Shown here: positions 1-5,524 of the stretch, piece after piece
Layout: the number at the start of each line of letters is the position of its first letter
Numbering within the stretch: position 1 is the stretch's first letter
Origin: JAYTQQ01 sp043746635
GTDB lineage: Bacteria > Bdellovibrionota > Bdellovibrionia > Bdellovibrionales > JAMPXM01
DNA length: 7,873 bases
Direction: 5' to 3'
Assembly: GCA_043746635.1 (NCBI GenBank)
Contig: JAYTQQ010000095.1
Span: 1-7,873, forward strand
The notes under the pieces: generated by a model
Databases searched by the model: none
What the model saw: the letters and a program-made list of their open reading frames with translations, nothing else
Told to the model about the DNA's origin: nothing
Translations under genes and position numbers: made by a program

Positions 1-370
1 GAGCAAATTCGTAAACTTCTGCATGAGCGATGAGCTTCTGCACCTCAAACCATTTACCGATCGTGACACAAAGTGTGGCCGAAGCGCCGAGCCCAGCCCC
101 CACAGGAACCGTGCTGCGAAACTCAAATCGACCTTTGAGTTCGGTCCCGGGTTTTTGCGCAAGTTCGAAACCTCTTTGCATGACTCCCCAAAACAAAAGC
201 TTAAATTCATTGCCAGTTTGTCCGAGAAATTCGCAAGTTGCGGGAGCATCACTCGCGAAGTAATCGAGAGTCAAAGATTTCGCATAGACCGGAAAAACCA
301 GTGCGGATCCGCCGCGAATGACGGTGTGTTCTCCCGTGAGAATCCATTTGCCGAAGGCTTGTGCTGACAT
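1..370 (-). CDS. mvk: Mevalonate kinase, N-terminal part (3' end outside window)
   Basis: GHMP-family kinase that phosphorylates mevalonate to 5-phosphomevalonate with ATP in the cytosol. The frame stays open from the ATG at 370 to base 1, giving 123 codons, about 40 percent of a usual mevalonate kinase. Residues 7-20 (GKWILTGEHTVIRG) match the family N-terminal motif with its Lys and GEH. Residues 89-99 (PVGAGLGASAT) match the glycine-rich ATP-binding motif 2. The catalytic Asp and the C-terminal GHMP motif lie outside the window, so activity cannot be judged. It is the fifth gene of the mevalonate operon, 11 bases after the mvaD stop. The Shine-Dalgarno is poor. An in-frame GTG at 385 would overlap the mvaD stop as GTGA and is a real alternative start. 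Family assignment is firm; among GHMP kinases, mevalonate kinase is favoured by the GEH motif and by context. Confidence 0.88.
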   Translation of the reverse strand, partial: MSAQAFGKWILTGEHTVIRGGSALVFPVYAKSLTLDYFASDAPATCEFLGQTGNEFKLLFWGVMQRGFELAQKPGTELKGRFEFRSTVPVGAGLGASATLCVTIGKWFEVQKLIAHAEVYEFA

Positions 371-381
371 GTCGTGAAAGT

Positions 382-1416
382 TCACGTGTTCTGCTTTCGG
401 TAAGATTCAAAATCATAGCTCGAAAGAATATTCACCATCGGAACAAATTCTCGCTGCACTTTTTCGGCGAGCTCTCTTTGATTTTCACGGTAGAGTAAAT
501 GGATGTTGGGACCGGCATCCATCGTGATGAGGGGTCCGTCGCCTGTTTTTTCCCAGGTGTTTTCTTGAAGCCATCTTAAAACTTGGAGGGACTCTGCGCT
601 GAGATATCCAAAATGAGGTTTGGCAGTTTCGAACAATGACTGCATATCCCAAAATTCGGACCACATGAGCTGATAGCTTTCGCTCCAGTTTTGAGACCTA
701 AGTGCGGCAGTCAATTGCTTAAGGCGATTTTCGGCGCGCTCTTTTCGGCCTTCAAACAAAGGACTAGTCGTCACTCGCTTATGGGCTTCACTGCTCGAAA
801 CTTTTTTCTTGCTACTGTCGACGACCGCTACTTGGTGAATGAGTTTTTTAAACCCGAGTTCAATCGGCCTCGCGCCGTCGAAGTCCCAGATCGACCAAGG
901 AAAAAAAAGCGATCGGCATGAAGAGCCCGAACCATGGCGAGACATTTCTGAAAGCTCTGTCTGCGTATAAGATTTTCTTTCGGACAATTCGCTCAGAGCG
1001 AGATTCGCGCAAACCGTGAGAGCCGCAAAACTCGAAGCCGAACTCGCAAGACCACAATCTGCCGGAAATCCGTTTGCGGATCTCACTTCAAAATTTTCTT
1101 GAAATTGAAAGCCATCTTTTAAAAATTGAAGATGTTTGAGAAAACGGGTTTTGGAATGTTCAGATAGCTCAGGAACATTGAAGCTTGGGCTGAGCGCATC
1201 TTCGAAATATTTCAAGTTCGTGCGTTCAAGTGGCTGCCAAGAATCAGTCGTTTCTCTCGTGAGTTTCAGTTCAACGTAACTCTGCAAATGATCGAGCGTA
1301 TACGAAAGTGACGAGTTGCTAGGTCGATTGTCGCCGAGGTTGTCGATTTTTCCCATGTATTTAATGAGCGCGATGTTCGAAGGAGCACTCGCACGCCAGA
1401 TTTTTGATTCACCCAT
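382..1416 (-). CDS. mvaD: Diphosphomevalonate decarboxylase
   Basis: Converts mevalonate 5-diphosphate to isopentenyl diphosphate, using ATP and releasing CO2. The 344-residue length is normal for the family. Visible motifs are the N-terminal APSNIALIKYMGK (11-23), NRPSNSSLSYTL (30-41), the GHMP motif FPADCGLASSASSF (117-130), SRHGSGSSCRS (159-169) and MDAGPN (299-304). By family knowledge the catalytic pair is Arg160 in the SRxGSGS motif and Asp300 in DAGPN, equivalent to yeast Arg158 and Asp302, and both are present. This supports a true decarboxylase rather than a mevalonate 3-kinase or another paralogue. The usual Trp of KYWGK is Met21 here. The ATG at 1416 follows the phosphomevalonate kinase stop by 16 bases, with AAGG five bases before it. 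A GAGGGG lies further upstream. Confidence 0.94.
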   Translation of the reverse strand: MGESKIWRASAPSNIALIKYMGKIDNLGDNRPSNSSLSYTLDHLQSYVELKLTRETTDSWQPLERTNLKYFEDALSPSFNVPELSEHSKTRFLKHLQFLKDGFQFQENFEVRSANGFPADCGLASSASSFAALTVCANLALSELSERKSYTQTELSEMSRHGSGSSCRSLFFPWSIWDFDGARPIELGFKKLIHQVAVVDSSKKKVSSSEAHKRVTTSPLFEGRKERAENRLKQLTAALRSQNWSESYQLMWSEFWDMQSLFETAKPHFGYLSAESLQVLRWLQENTWEKTGDGPLITMDAGPNIHLLYRENQRELAEKVQREFVPMVNILSSYDFESYRKQNT

Positions 1417-1432
1417 AAAAACCTTATACCCC

Positions 1433-2329
1433 TCACTTCATTGCTGAATCAAATCTTAATCCTTGAGCTTCAATCTGAAGGCTCGACGCGAGGAAACGAA
1501 GGCCCGGAAGTTCGATCTTATCTTGTGGCTTATGCAAAACACAGATCACATCGGCACCCATGGCGCCGCAACCTTTTGCGGCAAGGACTTCGGGTCGAGA
1601 TTTAAGTTCAGTCAGAAGGTCTTTGGTGAGGTCTGATACGAACCGCAGTTCATTCAAAACGGCCGCGAAACTTCGAAAGGCTCCGACAAAAGCGGCGGCA
1701 TCGCGATTCTTGAGAGAAGAGAGGGCTTGGTCGACGGCCGTTTGCGCAGGCTTTAGCAAATCTGATTTCTGAAACTGTACGAGGCGATCTCTCGTCTCTT
1801 TCAAATGCTCGTGAGTCGCTAGCTTTTGCGAAGTTTTGAACAAAGAAAAGTCGAGATCATCGAACTGCCATTCGGCTTTTTCGACACGATTTTGAAGAGG
1901 ATGAAAGTAAGTCAGGCCACCGTTGACCTGGGCAACGACGTCTCCGCCACTGGGACGATCGAAGCGATCTTGATTCACGCTCAGCAATCGATAGCTTTGA
2001 TAAATCTTTTGGAGGTCCATGCCGGGATCCGAGAATGCTTGAACGAGGGCGAATTGCGCCGAAGAAGCACCCAGCCCGCCAGAACTTTGATGTGGATCGA
2101 TGAATTCGAATTTGAGATTTCTCTCCGGATATTTTTGAAGCAAAAGCCCGGCTGGAGATTCGGGATGAAAGCTCTTTTGATTTTCTGGGCTATCAGAAAC
2201 CTTGAGCGAAAATCTGGGTGCGGTCGCGACGAGCAAGGCAGGTCCTCCGCCTAAGATCAGATACTCTCCGAGCAAAAAAGTTTTCGACGGCACTGAAAGT
2301 TCAGCCAGTAAATTAACTGTGGAAGGCAT
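1433..2329 (-). CDS. GHMP kinase, probable phosphomevalonate kinase
   Basis: Likely converts 5-phosphomevalonate to 5-diphosphomevalonate with ATP. From the ATG at 2329 it has 298 residues, shorter than most bacterial phosphomevalonate kinases (about 330-370). GHMP signatures are PSKTFLLGEYLIL (14-26), the ATP loop GGLGASSAQ (84-92), RPSGGDVVAQVNGG (125-138), which resembles the SxxDVA...GG segment of phosphomevalonate kinases, a THEHL segment (172-176) and a C-terminal GCGAMGAD (253-260) where the family has a Gly-rich GAGGGD-like motif. The specific call rests partly on context: mevalonate kinase and the decarboxylase are recognised on its downstream side, and this is the only gene left for the missing step. 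The ATG overlaps the end of HMG-CoA reductase by 17 bases. A GTG at 2338 (26-base overlap) is the alternative start. No clear Shine-Dalgarno is seen, so translational coupling is likely. Confidence 0.8.
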   Translation of the reverse strand: MPSTVNLLAELSVPSKTFLLGEYLILGGGPALLVATAPRFSLKVSDSPENQKSFHPESPAGLLLQKYPERNLKFEFIDPHQSSGGLGASSAQFALVQAFSDPGMDLQKIYQSYRLLSVNQDRFDRPSGGDVVAQVNGGLTYFHPLQNRVEKAEWQFDDLDFSLFKTSQKLATHEHLKETRDRLVQFQKSDLLKPAQTAVDQALSSLKNRDAAAFVGAFRSFAAVLNELRFVSDLTKDLLTELKSRPEVLAAKGCGAMGADVICVLHKPQDKIELPGLRFLASSLQIEAQGLRFDSAMK

Positions 2330-3611
2330 TTCGCGCACGAAGTTCAGTCAAAACTTCGACTGCGTTGTGAAGAGAGATTCTCTTTTTTAATTTTAAAATT
2401 TCTTCAAGTTTTGTTTGCACGTAAGACATTTCGTGTTCAGAAGCCCCCGCACCTAAAGTGAGATTTTTAATATGAAGCTTCATGTGGCCTTCGATGATTC
2501 CGACGGTGGTGAGAGCGCGAAGGGCACCGAGATTTTGAACGAGACCCACCGCCGCCATGACGCGAGAAAGGTGAGAAGCATTTTCAACATCGAGCATATT
2601 GAGACAAATCTGCGCTGTCGGGTGAAGTTTCGTCACTCCACCAACGGTGCCAACCACGATCGGAGCGATGAGCGTTCCGACGAGTTCGTCGTTGATGTAC
2701 TGCCATTTTGTAATCGAGCGGTACTGACCCGAACGAGCCGCATACGAGTGAACGCCTGCTTCAACCGCGCGCCAGTCATTGCCTGTCGCGATCAAGATCG
2801 GATCGATACCATTCAAGACACCTTTGTTATTAGTCGCCGCACGGTAAGGATCTTGTTGAGCGAAGAGTGAGGCTTCGGTAATTCGCAATGCGAGATCAGG
2901 ATCAATGCCTCGCATACGCACTTGAGCTTGTGTGAGCTTTGTATCAACGAGATTCGATAGAATGCACATAGTGACCGTTTCGCCGGTCAGTTCTTCGATT
3001 GGTCCTTTAAGAAATTCACAAACTTGATTGATGATGTTGGCGCCCATCGCATCGCAAGGATCAGCGAGAACGTGCAAAACTCCCATTTCAAAACCGTCAC
3101 CGCGAGGGATGCGCCTGACTTCGATGTCTTTCACTCCACCACCGCGTTCGACCATCGTCTTTGACACTTTGAGATTTGCTTCTTGAATGAGATTGTTTTT
3201 GTGAAGTGCAATCTGCGAAGAGAATTTTTCGAAATTTTGAAGTTTCGCAATTTGGATTTGGCCGATGATAAGGTGGCCGAGAGTTTTGGTCGCAATCTCG
3301 CCGTGCTCGCGCACCCACTTCGCCGTTTTGCTTGCGGCAGCCACGATCGAAGTTTCCTCAACTGCCATCGGAATTAAAAATTCTTGCTCGTCGATGCAAA
3401 AATTCGTAGCGACTCCAAGTGGGAGCTGAAAATAACCAATGACGTTTTCGATAAAGTTTTCGGCGAGGCTGAAGTCTTTGATTCCACCTTGATTGAGAAA
3501 CTTGACGTCCTCGCGGTTTAGGGCACCCATTTCGATTAGACGATCGAAACGCTGTTCACGAGAGAGTTTTGAAAAGCCATGAAATAGATCGGGAGTTAAA
3601 TTTTTTGCCAT
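2313..3611 (-). CDS. mvaA: Hydroxymethylglutaryl-CoA reductase, class II
   Basis: Reduces HMG-CoA to mevalonate with two NAD(P)H, the committed step of the pathway. It has 432 residues, close to the Pseudomonas mevalonii class II enzyme (428), and lacks the membrane anchor of class I enzymes. Visible motifs are ENVIGYFQLPLGVATNF (from residue 55), PMAVEETSIVAAAS (81-94) with the active-site Glu, the dinucleotide motif DAMGANIIN (187-195), NNKG (261-264) with Lys263, GNDWRAVEAG (277-286) with Asp279, and GHMKLH (375-380) with His376. By family knowledge these four residues correspond to Glu83, Lys267, Asp283 and His381 of P. mevalonii, so the catalytic set is complete. The start at 3611 is chosen because a clean AGGAG lies eight bases upstream. 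A TTG-initiated extension to 3653 would be encoded inside idi. The gene overlaps idi by 16 bases. Cofactor preference (NADH or NADPH) cannot be read safely from this sequence. Confidence 0.96.
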   Translation of the reverse strand: MAKNLTPDLFHGFSKLSREQRFDRLIEMGALNREDVKFLNQGGIKDFSLAENFIENVIGYFQLPLGVATNFCIDEQEFLIPMAVEETSIVAAASKTAKWVREHGEIATKTLGHLIIGQIQIAKLQNFEKFSSQIALHKNNLIQEANLKVSKTMVERGGGVKDIEVRRIPRGDGFEMGVLHVLADPCDAMGANIINQVCEFLKGPIEELTGETVTMCILSNLVDTKLTQAQVRMRGIDPDLALRITEASLFAQQDPYRAATNNKGVLNGIDPILIATGNDWRAVEAGVHSYAARSGQYRSITKWQYINDELVGTLIAPIVVGTVGGVTKLHPTAQICLNMLDVENASHLSRVMAAVGLVQNLGALRALTTVGIIEGHMKLHIKNLTLGAGASEHEMSYVQTKLEEILKLKKRISLHNAVEVLTELRARNAFHS

Positions 3612-4636
3612 ACCTGATTCTCCTGCAACTGTCTCAAATTGACAGCGCCACAACAGAACATCGCAATCTTTAATTCAAGTTCGAACTGATTCATCTTTTC
3701 AATCAAAATTTCTTCTGACTCAAGGGCCGCTTCTAACATTGGTTTTGCAATGCCAACCTTGTTCGCACCCATCGCAATAAACTTGGCAGCGTCGAGGCCC
3801 GATCTCACTCCACCCGATGCCCAGATCTGGAACTTCGGACCAATTTCACGCGCATTCAGAAGCGAATCGACGGTTGAAATTCCCCAGTCAGCAAAGACTT
3901 TTGAAGCGAGATGAAGTTGATTGTCAGGAGTCGATCTCTCGCCTTCGATGCGGCCCCAGTGAGTTCCGCCGAGTCCGCTGAGATCGACAAACTTCACACC
4001 CGTTTCATTCAGTTTCTCAAGGGTTTGTTTCGAAAAGCCACAGCCTGTTTCTTTAATTATGACAGGAACTGAAAGAAATTGAAGTGAATTCTTTAGAGCA
4101 TTTAATCCACCTTTGAACTCAGGCGTACCTTCTGGCTGTAGAGCCTCTTGCAAAGGATTGGTGTGAACAATGAGTGCCTGAGCCTGTAAAGAATCAACCA
4201 GCTTTTGAATTTTCTCTAAAGGCGTTTTGATCAGCTGTGAGAGGCCGATGTTTCCGAGCAGGGTCAGTTCAGGATAGGCTTTGCGAATCTTGTTCCATTC
4301 CTTGGCGGCGTCTTGATCCGAAAGTTCGCGGCGTTGAGAGCCGACTGCCATCATCCAAGATTTTTCGCTACAGGCTTTCGCGAACCTGCGATTGAGTTTT
4401 TCGGAGTGTGCATGACCTGCGGTCATAGAACTTACGAAAAAAGGTGAGAGGAGTTTGCGGCCAAAAACTTCGGTTGAAATATCGATGTCGTTGAAATTAA
4501 TTTCGGGAAAAGCTTCATGACGAAGTTGGATGTCATCGAGGCCCGAGAGATTTTTGGTCTGTGATTCAGACGACAAAGCCAAACGAATGTGATCGTTCTT
4601 TCTCTGTTCAAATTCTTGAAATGGAGGCTTCGTCAT
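3596..4636 (-). CDS. fni: Isopentenyl-diphosphate delta-isomerase, type 2
   Basis: FMN-dependent, Mg2+- and NAD(P)H-requiring TIM-barrel enzyme that interconverts isopentenyl and dimethylallyl diphosphate. It is unrelated to the Nudix type 1 isomerase. It has 346 residues, a normal length. Family motifs in order are RKNDHI (12-17), SSMTAG (69-74), GSQR (99-102), GNIGLSQL (128-135), HTNPLQE (158-164), KETGCGFS (195-202), DLSGLGGTHWGRIE (218-231), ASGGVRSGLDAAK (273-285) and GANKVGIAKP (290-299). Gln163 and Glu164 match the catalytic Gln and Mg2+-binding Glu known for this family. Thr159 in HTNPLQE replaces the usual hydrophobic residue. It is the first gene of the mevalonate operon and overlaps mvaA by 16 bases. 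Its ATG lies only 14 bases after the T-run of a terminator, with a weak GAAGA as ribosome site. Confidence 0.96.
   Translation of the reverse strand: MTKPPFQEFEQRKNDHIRLALSSESQTKNLSGLDDIQLRHEAFPEINFNDIDISTEVFGRKLLSPFFVSSMTAGHAHSEKLNRRFAKACSEKSWMMAVGSQRRELSDQDAAKEWNKIRKAYPELTLLGNIGLSQLIKTPLEKIQKLVDSLQAQALIVHTNPLQEALQPEGTPEFKGGLNALKNSLQFLSVPVIIKETGCGFSKQTLEKLNETGVKFVDLSGLGGTHWGRIEGERSTPDNQLHLASKVFADWGISTVDSLLNAREIGPKFQIWASGGVRSGLDAAKFIAMGANKVGIAKPMLEAALESEEILIEKMNQFELELKIAMFCCGAVNLRQLQENQVWQKI
3620..3624 (-). promoter_or_regulatory. Shine-Dalgarno setting the mvaA start
   Basis: AGGAG on the minus strand, eight bases before the ATG at 3611 and inside the 3' end of idi. It is the clearest ribosome site in the mevalonate operon and decides the start against the upstream TTG at 3653. 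Confidence 0.8.
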
Positions 4637-4650
4637 ATTGGATCTTCATT

Positions 4651-4680
4651 AAAAAAAAGGCTCAAGCAAAATGCTGAGCC
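4651..4680 (-). terminator. Intrinsic terminator after rplT
   Basis: On the minus strand GGCTCA (4680-4675) pairs with TGAGCC (4664-4659). An inner GCA/TGC stem is separated by one bulged base, leaving a TTT loop, and eight T residues follow at 4658-4651. This is a textbook rho-independent terminator starting 31 bases after the rplT stop. It probably ends the infC-rpmI-rplT transcript. Its T-run finishes 14 bases before the idi ATG, so it also sits in any idi leader that starts upstream of it. Confidence 0.88.
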
Positions 4681-4711
4681 GAGTATTCAATTAGAATAGA
4701 GAATTCGAAAA

Positions 4712-5074
4712 TTAAGCGACAACTCGACCCGGAACAACTCGCGCAACCAAAGCTGCGAACGAAACCGCATCGTTGACAGCCATGTCAGCCAAGATCTTGC
4801 GATCAAGGTTCAACTCAGATTTCTCAAGAGAATTAATGAAGGTTGAATAGCTCGTACCGTTGAGTCTTGCAGCTGCATTGATACGCTGAATCCACAAAGT
4901 GCGGAAAGCTCTTTTACGAACTTTACGATCACGGTAGCTAAATACCATTCCGCGATCATTTTTTTCTTTTGCCGTGATAAAGCAACGACTACCTGATGAG
5001 TAGTATCCTTCTGCTCTGTCTAATACCTTTTTACGACGTCTGCGGCCTGTTACGCCACCTTTTACTCTTGCCAT
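4712..5074 (-). CDS. rplT: 50S ribosomal protein L20
   Basis: Binds 23S rRNA early in assembly of the large subunit. In bacteria where it has been studied it also represses its own operon by binding mRNA. It has 120 residues against a usual 117-120. The N-terminus MARVKGGVTGRRRRKKVL is the long basic L20 tail. YRDRKVRKRAFRTLWIQRIN (47-66), INAAARLNG (65-73), YSTFINSL (76-83) and DRKILADMAVNDAVSFAALV (91-110) are family-typical. Residues 24-44 (YYSSGSR...AKEKNDRGM) are more divergent than the rest. The ATG is preceded by AGGAG at 5082-5086 with seven bases of spacing. It follows rpmI by 58 AT-rich bases and is followed by a strong terminator. Confidence 0.97.
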   Translation of the reverse strand: MARVKGGVTGRRRRKKVLDRAEGYYSSGSRCFITAKEKNDRGMVFSYRDRKVRKRAFRTLWIQRINAAARLNGTSYSTFINSLEKSELNLDRKILADMAVNDAVSFAALVARVVPGRVVA

Positions 5075-5132
5075 ACATCTACTCCTGAAAAGTCTAAATT
5101 AAAAATTATTTGTTATTTAAAAAGAACGAGGA

Positions 5133-5324
5133 TTAAAAGTTCAATAAACGACGGGTCTGATTCATGTTTGCGCTATGAACGTAAACAGTGTCACCGAGAT
5201 GTCTTTTTAATTTTGAATTGTGACTTTTGAGACGATGGCGGAGTCCGCATTGCTTACGTTTTACTTTGCCGCCTGGCAAAAGAAACATACGCTTTTTCGC
5301 ACCCGAATGGGTTTTTGGTTTCAT
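5133..5324 (-). CDS. rpmI: 50S ribosomal protein L35
   Basis: Small basic protein of the large subunit. The ATG at 5324 gives 63 residues, the normal size (about 64-66). The N-terminus MKPKTHSGAKKRMFLLPGG corresponds to the usual M-K-THSGAKKR start, followed by KVKRKQCGLRHRL (20-32) and a C-terminal RRLLNF like the family's R-LLP- ending. A purine-rich GAGAAAG lies upstream as ribosome site. The same frame stays open back to a TTG at 5402, but that extension adds nothing L35-like and no ribosome site. It lies between infC and rplT, the canonical position, and may be served by the candidate promoter at 5423-5452. Confidence 0.95.
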   Translation of the reverse strand: MKPKTHSGAKKRMFLLPGGKVKRKQCGLRHRLKSHNSKLKRHLGDTVYVHSANMNQTRRLLNF

Positions 5325-5422
5325 GCTATTTCTTTCTCTGCAGAGGTGTTTCAGCCGAAATTGACCGAAATCTTTGTGAACCCAAGACAGAATCCTTCGC
5401 AATTTGAATCACGAGTCCACAA

Positions 5423-5452
5423 GATATAGACGACAAGGCTCTAAAATGACAA
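5423..5452 (-). promoter_or_regulatory. Candidate sigma-70 promoter for rpmI-rplT
   Basis: TTGTCA (5452-5447, five of six matches to the -35 consensus) is separated by 18 bases from TATATC (5428-5423, four of six matches to the -10). It lies just after the terminator-like hairpin that follows infC. A start near 5416 would give a leader of about 92 bases before rpmI, room for feedback control. This is consensus matching by eye only. Confidence 0.3.
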
Positions 5453-5465
5453 GGACTTTTTAACG

Positions 5466-5511
5466 AAAAAGGGCCGTTGTTACTCGTCCGACGTTACTCG
5501 GCCGACGGCCC
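5466..5511 (-). terminator. Terminator-like hairpin after infC
   Basis: On the minus strand GGGCCGT (5511-5505) pairs perfectly with ACGGCCC (5477-5471), with a 27-base loop, and five T residues follow at 5470-5466. It begins 13 bases after the infC stop. It may terminate or attenuate transcription between infC and rpmI. The T-run can instead pair with the next bases, as CTTTTT/AAAAAG around a CGTT loop at 5471-5456, so two alternative states can be drawn. The loop is longer than in most simple terminators, so a regulatory role is at least as likely as plain termination. Confidence 0.55.
5479..5506 (-). repeat. Tandem 14-base repeat inside the infC-rpmI hairpin
   Basis: On the minus strand two adjacent copies read GTCGGCCGAGTAAC (5506-5493) and GTCGGACGAGTAAC (5492-5479), identical at 13 of 14 positions. 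They fill the loop of the terminator-like hairpin and slightly enter its stem. The first copy also allows an alternative GGCC-GTC-GGCC mini-stem that competes with the long stem. Confidence 0.85.
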
Positions 5512-5524
5512 TCTGCTGCCCAAC

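Noticed and set aside
23..367. 114-codon plus-strand open frame
   Set aside because: The minus strand here encodes the mevalonate kinase N-terminus with strong family motifs. The plus-strand product has none.
1826..2254. 142-codon plus-strand open frame
   Set aside because: It lies wholly antisense to the probable phosphomevalonate kinase, shows no recognisable domain, and the minus-strand frame has clear GHMP motifs.
2472..2870. 132-codon plus-strand open frame
   Set aside because: It is antisense to the most conserved part of HMG-CoA reductase. It is Arg/Asp-rich, as reverse-frame shadows often are, and no motif was seen.
3612..3653. 14-residue N-terminal extension of HMG-CoA reductase from a TTG
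   Set aside because: The ATG at 3611 has a clean AGGAG eight bases upstream and gives the normal class II length.
4637..4648. ATG at 4648, just after the terminator, as an alternative idi start or leader peptide
   Set aside because: It is out of frame with idi and has no ribosome site beyond the terminator T-run. A regulatory leader peptide cannot be supported.
5325..5402. 26-residue N-terminal extension of L35 from a TTG
   Set aside because: L35 normally begins at the Met encoded at 5324. The extension has no homology to the family and no ribosome site.
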